From: Halobaculum limi
GTDB lineage: Archaea; Halobacteriota; Halobacteria; Halobacteriales; Haloferacaceae
Reading direction: 5' to 3'
DNA length: 64,000 nt
NCBI RefSeq assembly: GCF_029490015.1
Contig: NZ_CP120468.1
Location: 2,728,001-2,792,000, forward strand
This document shows, piece by piece, positions 60,089-64,000 of the stretch (positions are counted from its first letter, which is position 1; each line of letters starts with the position of its first letter). Under the pieces are notes generated by a model, which saw only the letters and a program-made list of their open reading frames with translations, was not told the origin of the DNA and ran no database searches. A program made the translations under genes and the position numbers.

Positions 60089-60451
60089 ATGACGAGACGG
60101 ATTCTCATCGTAGACGACTCCGGGTTCCAGCGGACGCTCATCCGCGGCATCCTCGAAGACGACTTCGAAGTCGTCGCCGAGGCAGAGAACGGGTCAGAGG
60201 CGGTCGACCTGTTCGAGCAGACGAAACCCGACTTGGTCACGATGGACATTATGATGCCCGAGGTGAACGGCATCGAAGCCACCAGCGACATCAAATCCCG
60301 AGACCCGGGGACGCGCGTCGTGATGTGTACCAGCGTCGAACAACGCGACCAGATGAAGCAGGCGGTGAAAGCGGGGGCCGACGGCTACGTAACCAAGCCG
60401 GTGGAAGAGGATACCCTTCGGTCGGAAGTCGAGAGCGCCCTCGCGACGTAA
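60089..60451 (+). CDS. CheY-like response regulator
   Basis: The 120-residue receiver domain has Asp9/Asp10, phosphorylated Asp53 in TMDIMMPEV, Thr81, and Lys103 in VTKP, with no output domain. This is the CheY type. It is divergent from hemAT, with about 100 bases between, so it could carry the aerotaxis signal, but other chemotaxis genes are absent from the window, and the main cheY may be elsewhere. Start ATG 60089. Confidence 0.88.
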   Translation: MTRRILIVDDSGFQRTLIRGILEDDFEVVAEAENGSEAVDLFEQTKPDLVTMDIMMPEVNGIEATSDIKSRDPGTRVVMCTSVEQRDQMKQAVKAGADGYVTKPVEEDTLRSEVESALAT

Positions 60452-60491
60452 GCAGCGAGGCAACGGCATCAGCGCCGACCTCCGGCAGCTG

Positions 60492-61211
60492 CTACAGGTC
60501 GTCCGGGTCGAACACGAGTCGGGTCGCGTGTTCCGAGAGCCACGTTCGGTGTCGCTCGTACGCGGGGTCGTGGTCGGCCACGAGCGCCCAGAACGCCTCG
60601 GAGTGGTTCATCTCACGCCGATGGGCGAGTTCGTGAATCACGACGTACTCGCTCACCTCGGGCGGCCCCAACAGGAGTCGCCAGTTCAGACTGATCGTCC
60701 CCGACGTCGAGCAACTGCCCCACTTCGTCCGCTGGTTCCGCACCTCGATACGGCCGTACTCGACGCCCATCTCCGTCGCGTACTGCTCTGCCAGTGACTC
60801 GAATCGCTCGCGGGCCAGTCGTCGATACAGGGTTTCGAGTGCCCGTTTGACCGACGTCTCTGCGACGTGGTTGGCGGCGAGGCGGAGGGTGCCGTCGTCG
60901 ACGACGCTGTACGGACGCGTCTCGACGACCACCTCGTGTGGTTCACCGAGGTACGGGAACGACGCACCCGCCTCGAAGTGGCGGTCGGGTATCCGGTCGC
61001 GGTACGCCTCGAGTTCTTCGTGGCGAGCGAGCACCCAGTCGGTGTGGTTCTGGAGGATGTGTTCGGGGTCGACGACCGCGCCTTCGGGAACGACGACCGT
61101 AACGCCACCGGCGTCGACGGTGATCCGTGACCGTTCGGCGCGAGTGCTGTGGCGAACGTCGTACGGGATGGTGGACCCGCGGAGGTCGACGGTTCGGGCG
61201 GCGTCGGCCAT
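60492..61211 (-). CDS. YgjP/M48-type metallopeptidase
   Basis: The 239-residue protein has the zinc motif HELAHRREMNH preceded by KWGSCSTSG and ISLNWRLLLGP, the YgjP (DUF45) signature. Its N-terminal half is a small beta-rich domain. Such proteins are often listed as metal-dependent hydrolases of unknown substrate. The start ATG 61211 has TTATTAC about 25 bases upstream; upstream frame in the same phase is not coding. Length is typical for the family. Confidence 0.85.
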   Translation of the reverse strand: MADAARTVDLRGSTIPYDVRHSTRAERSRITVDAGGVTVVVPEGAVVDPEHILQNHTDWVLARHEELEAYRDRIPDRHFEAGASFPYLGEPHEVVVETRPYSVVDDGTLRLAANHVAETSVKRALETLYRRLARERFESLAEQYATEMGVEYGRIEVRNQRTKWGSCSTSGTISLNWRLLLGPPEVSEYVVIHELAHRREMNHSEAFWALVADHDPAYERHRTWLSEHATRLVFDPDDL

Positions 61212-61326
61212 CGGTCGTGGTGGTGCGTGATGGGGTAATAACTCTCTGGTCGGTGGGGGGTGTGCGGTGAGAACCGAGGATGGATCGGCGATGGTGACGT
61301 TCCTTCGAGAACGGCAGGAGAACGAG

Positions 61327-61345
61327 TGGGGCGGATTCGAACCGC
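61327..61345. repeat. Partial copy of the tRNA-Val T-arm/3' end
   Basis: TGGGGCGGATTCGAACCGC is identical to 61503-61521, inside tRNA-Val (T arm and acceptor 3' part). It lies about 150-170 bases beyond the tRNA 3' end. A plus-strand T-loop-like piece (GGTTCGAATCC) also lies at about 61393, so the 61.3-61.5 kb gap is made partly of tRNA-like fragments. Confidence 0.55.
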
Positions 61346-61497
61346 GGTCGCTCCCGTTCGCTCGCTGTCGCTCGCTCACCTCCCGCTCTCTGGTTCGAAT
61401 CCACCGGACACCGTTCCGGTGGCACGGCTCGTCGCTTGGCTCACGGCTCACTCCGTTCACCGTTCGCGTCGCTCCTCGAGTTGTGCCGCCTCAGAAC

Positions 61498-61572
61498 TGG
61501 GTTGGGGCGGATTCGAACCGCCGACCTGCTCCGTGTGAAGGAGCCGTCATAACCGGACTAGACCACCAACCC
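61498..61572 (-). tRNA. tRNA-Val (CAC)
   Basis: On the minus strand GGGTTGG pairs with CCAACCC; the anticodon stem GCTCC/GGAGC holds TTCACAC with anticodon CAC; T arm GGCGG-TTCGAAT-CCGCC. Discriminator A, length 75, no intron. CAC reads GTG codons. Confidence 0.95.
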
Positions 61573-61598
61573 GCATTACGGCGTAGCCCGCTGGCACG

Positions 61599-61604
61599 CT
61601 TAAG
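61599..61604 (-). promoter_or_regulatory. TATA-like element of tRNA-Val
   Basis: CTTAAG about 29 bases upstream of the tRNA 5' end. Confidence 0.5.
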
Positions 61605-61684
61605 GCTTACCGTCCACTCCGACGAACCAACACGAACCTACGCGGACCCGAGGATTAATCCCGCCCCACAACGGAGGACCGGCC

Positions 61685-61936
61685 GTGACGAAGATCGAAG
61701 TCGACCTGCCCGACCGTATCGACAGCGAGATCGCACGACTCGCCGAGCAGGGTGAGTTCCTCAACCGTAAGGAGGCCATCGAGGACTTCCTCACGCGGGG
61801 CCTGCAGGCGTACGACGTGGAGAACGACCCTGGCGGCCAAGGTGAAGCCGACGGCGACCTCTTCACCGACGCCATCGACGAGCAACAGGACCCCGCCGCA
61901 CTCACCGACGAACACGGCGACGAACCGACTTTCTAA
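61685..61936 (+). CDS. Ribbon-helix-helix protein (DUF7120-like)
   Basis: The 83-residue protein starts KIEVDLPDRIDSEIARLAEQ, a CopG-type ribbon-helix-helix strand and first helix, with NRKEAIEDFLTRGL as second helix, and has an acidic tail ending DEPTF. It resembles the haloarchaeal DUF7120 family, as I recall. A DNA-binding or protein-binding role is likely, target unknown. The start is GTG 61685. It lies alone downstream of tRNA-Val. Confidence 0.72.
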   Translation: MTKIEVDLPDRIDSEIARLAEQGEFLNRKEAIEDFLTRGLQAYDVENDPGGQGEADGDLFTDAIDEQQDPAALTDEHGDEPTF

Positions 61937-61998
61937 CCTCGGCCGTTCGGGTCCGGGTCGACGCCGCTACGCGTACCGAACCGCGACCGCGACGACCG

Positions 61999-62265
61999 TT
62001 ATTCGCTGGAGCGACTGTCTCGGTAGGACTGAAGCCGGTCGCGAGCCTCCTGTACGGCCTCCTTCGCGTCACCTTCGGCCTTCTTCGAGAGGTCCTTCAG
62101 GTCGGCCTCCAGTCGGTCGAGTCGCGAGGGCTCCGGTTCCTTCTCTCGCCCGACGATCTCTCGGACTCGTGCCTCCACTGGCTCCAGTTCCTCTTTCACG
62201 CCTTCCTTCGCGTGGTCGGCCGCTCGTCCAAGATAGTACCGAGCGTCCTCGAAGTGTTTCGACAT
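61999..62265 (-). CDS. Small charged helical protein (DUF7553-like)
   Basis: The 88-residue protein is highly charged, mostly helical and probably a coiled coil (for example RLDRLEADLKDLSKKAEGD). It resembles the haloarchaeal DUF7553 family as I recall; function is unknown. The start ATG 62265 has a TATA-like CTTTATT about 25 bases upstream. A much longer frame on this strand runs upstream through the NmrA gene and is a shadow. Confidence 0.7.
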   Translation of the reverse strand: MSKHFEDARYYLGRAADHAKEGVKEELEPVEARVREIVGREKEPEPSRLDRLEADLKDLSKKAEGDAKEAVQEARDRLQSYRDSRSSE

Positions 62266-62287
62266 ACTTGTCGCTTGGCCGAGGACG

Positions 62288-62294
62288 AATAAAG
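62288..62294 (-). promoter_or_regulatory. TATA box of the small helical protein
   Basis: CTTTATT on the minus strand, about 25 bases upstream of ATG 62265. Confidence 0.5.
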
Positions 62295-62340
62295 TGCTTG
62301 TGGGGGAACGGGTCGAAACCGGGGAACGGGAGTCCGATCT

Positions 62341-62383
62341 CACGACGGTCCGACGCTGGGCACGGCGATGGCGGGCCGTCGTG
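62341..62383. repeat. Inverted repeat, 12-bp stem, 19-base loop
   Basis: CACGACGGTCCG and CGGGCCGTCGTG pair with a single mismatch or G-U pair. It lies in the gap between the small helical gene and the NmrA gene. It could form an RNA hairpin. Confidence 0.5.
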
Positions 62384-62475
62384 ATCTGTGACGCTGCCCA
62401 CCTCGCAGCTACACGGGAACCAGAGACACAGCATCTCACAGCGATGATTATACTCGAATCGCGCGTATTACTCAT

Positions 62476-63363
62476 ATGGACAGTATCCAGACGATTCTCG
62501 TACTCGGGGCGACAGGACGACAGGGCGGCGCAGTCGTCGACGCACTCACCAGCGGCGAGTTCGGCTCCTTCGACGTGGTCGCGGGGACGCGCAACCCCGC
62601 CAGCGACGCCGCAGAGTCGCTCCGCTCGCGTGGTGTCTCGGTCGTCCCCGTTGACCTCCTCGACGAGGAGTCGCTCGTCGCCGCGATGGAGGGCGTCGAC
62701 GGAGTCTTCGCCGTGACGACGTTCTTCGAGGGCGGCATCGACGCCGAAATCGAACAGGGCAAACAGATCGTCGCCGCCTGCGAGGCGGCCGGCGTCGACC
62801 ACCTCGTGTTCAGTTCCGTCGGCTCTGCGGACGCCGACACCGGCCTCGAACACTTCGAGTCGAAAGCGCAGACCGAACGTCGCATCGCAGAGACAGCCAT
62901 CGCCGCGACCATACTCCGACCCGTCTACTTCATGCAGAACCTCGGCGGGCAAGCAGCGCAGATCCGAGACGGGATGGTAACGCTCGCGATGGCTGAGGGC
63001 GTCGAACTCGCGATGGTCGACCAGCGAGACATCGGCCGCGCGGCCGCCGCCGCGTTCGCCGACCCCGACTCGTTCGTCGGCGAGACGCTCACCCTCGCGG
63101 GCGACTCGCTGACGCTCGATGAAATCGCCGCGGTGTTGAGCGAGCACCTCGGCACCGACGTCGAAGCGGTCCACCTCGACACCGAGACGCTGCGCGAACA
63201 GGCTGGCGACGAGATGGCCGAGATGTTCGTGTGGTTCAACGAGACTGGCTACGACGTCGACGTTCGTGCGTTAGAAGAGCGACTGAGCTTCGAGATGGGC
63301 GACCTCGCCACCTGCCTCGAGGAGACGGGGTTCATCGGGACGCCCGAGACGACCGCCCGCTGA
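62476..63363 (+). CDS. NmrA-family NAD(P)-binding protein
   Basis: The 295-residue atypical SDR starts VLGATGRQGGAVVDAL, the GxxGxxG NAD(P) motif, and has VDGVFAVTTFFEGG, HLVFSSVGSADADTGLEHF in two segments, and ILRPVYFMQN. Members (NmrA, HSCARG) sense redox state or act as reductases. ATG 62476 follows an AT-rich promoter region (GATTATACTCG about 30 bases before). No neighbouring gene indicates its task. Confidence 0.82.
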   Translation: MDSIQTILVLGATGRQGGAVVDALTSGEFGSFDVVAGTRNPASDAAESLRSRGVSVVPVDLLDEESLVAAMEGVDGVFAVTTFFEGGIDAEIEQGKQIVAACEAAGVDHLVFSSVGSADADTGLEHFESKAQTERRIAETAIAATILRPVYFMQNLGGQAAQIRDGMVTLAMAEGVELAMVDQRDIGRAAAAAFADPDSFVGETLTLAGDSLTLDEIAAVLSEHLGTDVEAVHLDTETLREQAGDEMAEMFVWFNETGYDVDVRALEERLSFEMGDLATCLEETGFIGTPETTAR

Positions 63364-63401
63364 GTCCGACCGGGCGGCCTGCAGTTGTAGGCTGTTACTC
63401 G

Positions 63402-63938
63402 TTACTGGTAGTCGGGCGCGTCTTCGGCCACGCCGTCACGAGCGTTGACCACGCGCGCGAACGTGAACAGGGCGTCCGAGAGGCGGTTCAGATACGCCAC
63501 CGCCTCCTTGTTCACGGGTTCGTCGTTCGCGAGGTCGACCGCGCGGCGCTCGGCCCGGCGGGCGACCGTCCGGGCGTGGTGGAGTTTCGCCCCCGCCTCG
63601 CTCCCCGACGGTAACACGAACGAGGTCAACGGCTCGAGTTCCTCGTCCAACTCGTCGATCCAGTCCTCCAGTTGCTCGGTGTGACGGGGACGGACGACGG
63701 GTGCGTCCTCGTCGGGGTCGGGGTTGGCGAAGTCCGCCTGCAGGACGTGGAGGTGGTCCTGTACGGTGCGCAGCATCTCGTCGACGTCGTCGTACCCCGT
63801 CGGGCGGATGGTGCCGATGAGCGCGTTCGCCTCGTCGACCGTTCCGTACGCCTCGATTCGGGGGGACGTCTTCGACACCCGCGACATGTCGCGGAGGTCG
63901 GTCTTCCCCTCGTCGCCGCGGCCGGTGTAGATGGGCAT
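63402..63938 (-). CDS. PduO-type corrinoid adenosyltransferase
   Basis: The 178-residue protein has the PduO/MMAB pattern: YTGRGDEGKTDL at the N terminus for ATP, RIEAYGTVDEANALIG, and KLHHARTVARRAERRAV. It transfers adenosyl from ATP to cob(I)alamin or cob(I)yrinate to give adenosylcobalamin. No other B12 gene lies in the window. It follows the stop of a truncated upstream gene on the same strand by about 10 bases. Confidence 0.9.
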   Translation of the reverse strand: MPIYTGRGDEGKTDLRDMSRVSKTSPRIEAYGTVDEANALIGTIRPTGYDDVDEMLRTVQDHLHVLQADFANPDPDEDAPVVRPRHTEQLEDWIDELDEELEPLTSFVLPSGSEAGAKLHHARTVARRAERRAVDLANDEPVNKEAVAYLNRLSDALFTFARVVNARDGVAEDAPDYQ

Positions 63939-63947
63939 CGGTGGGTC

Positions 63948-64000
63948 TCAGGCCGCGAGCGTTCGCTCGATGTACTCGAGGATGTTCGCCGACTCGTTCA
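63948..64000 (-). CDS. C-terminal end of a truncated gene
   Basis: The last 53 bases, read on the minus strand, encode NESANILEYIERTLAA and a stop. The gene continues beyond the window. Its end lies nine bases before the adenosyltransferase start, so the two are likely one transcript. The fragment is too short to name; the sequence would suit the end of a glutaredoxin/GST-like small protein, which is a guess. Confidence 0.5.
   Translation of the reverse strand, partial: NESANILEYIERTLAA

Noticed and set aside
1-64000. CRISPR array, transposase, prophage or plasmid functions
   Set aside because: I looked for regularly spaced repeats, DDE/Tnp motifs, integrases and phage structural proteins and saw none. 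The only mobile-element hints are the short tRNA 3'-end copies.

Overview
The window is a continuous stretch of chromosome from a halophilic archaeon (class Halobacteria). The evidence is a high-GC sequence, very acidic predicted proteins, many leaderless genes with a TATA-like box about 25-30 bases before an ATG or GTG start, a tandem (doublet) histone, glycerol-1-phosphate dehydrogenase for archaeal lipids, a CCA-adding enzyme of archaeal type, an archaeal NAD-type glucose-6-phosphate dehydrogenase and an intron-containing tRNA. I see no prophage, transposase, plasmid functions or CRISPR array. Genus cannot be fixed from sequence alone; gene order looks Haloferax/Halobaculum-like from memory.

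Layout. 0-5 kb: a DUF502 membrane protein, a hotdog thioesterase, a tandem PhoU/TrkA-C protein, two small membrane proteins and an MFS transporter. 5-14 kb: an alkaline-phosphatase-superfamily enzyme, an FNR-like flavoprotein, 2-oxoacid:ferredoxin oxidoreductase (korA/korB), an alpha/beta hydrolase, a short prenyl diphosphate synthase and etfBA. Between the hydrolase and the prenyl synthase lies a 0.5 kb gap with a candidate small zinc protein and a decayed copy of the prenyl synthase 3' end. 14-22 kb: a membrane-anchored winged-helix protein facing a secreted DUF7096-like protein, a pilin-like protein, a methyltransferase, a creatininase-family amidohydrolase, DUF5790, MptD-type dihydroneopterin aldolase and azf. 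22-28 kb: tRNA-Arg, a lipoprotein, then a chromatin block (RPA-type single-strand binding protein, doublet histone, histone deacetylase), cca, tRNA-Asn and an intron-bearing tRNA with anticodon CAT.

28-45 kb is mostly metabolic. Its most unusual part is 34.8-37.9 kb: an amidohydrolase and a DUF59 protein, divergent from a zinc alcohol dehydrogenase, which together look like the accessory set of bacterial propane/methane-type diiron monooxygenase operons, but with no monooxygenase here. Then follow an orphan E1-alpha subunit, an FAD amine-oxidase-like enzyme, a threonine-synthase paralogue lacking its PLP lysine, a DtxR regulator translationally coupled to a GDT1-type manganese transporter behind a palindromic operator, a LysE exporter and egsA. 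45-54 kb: an M48 protease, Nudix, DUF420, M28 peptidase, a degenerate NAD-kinase paralogue, two tandem epimerases, an HD protein and AlaX.

54-64 kb carries a three-gene unit of an archaellum FlaD/E-like protein, an actin homologue resembling salactin, and a membrane protein. It is followed by a CBS protein with a ribosome-hibernation-factor-like C terminus, nikR with its own inverted repeat, hemAT divergent from a CheY-like response regulator, a YgjP-type metallopeptidase, tRNA-Val, small RHH and coiled-coil proteins, an NmrA-family protein and a PduO-type corrinoid adenosyltransferase. Family names and DUF numbers are assigned from remembered family features without a database search, so DUF numbers should be read as best matches.
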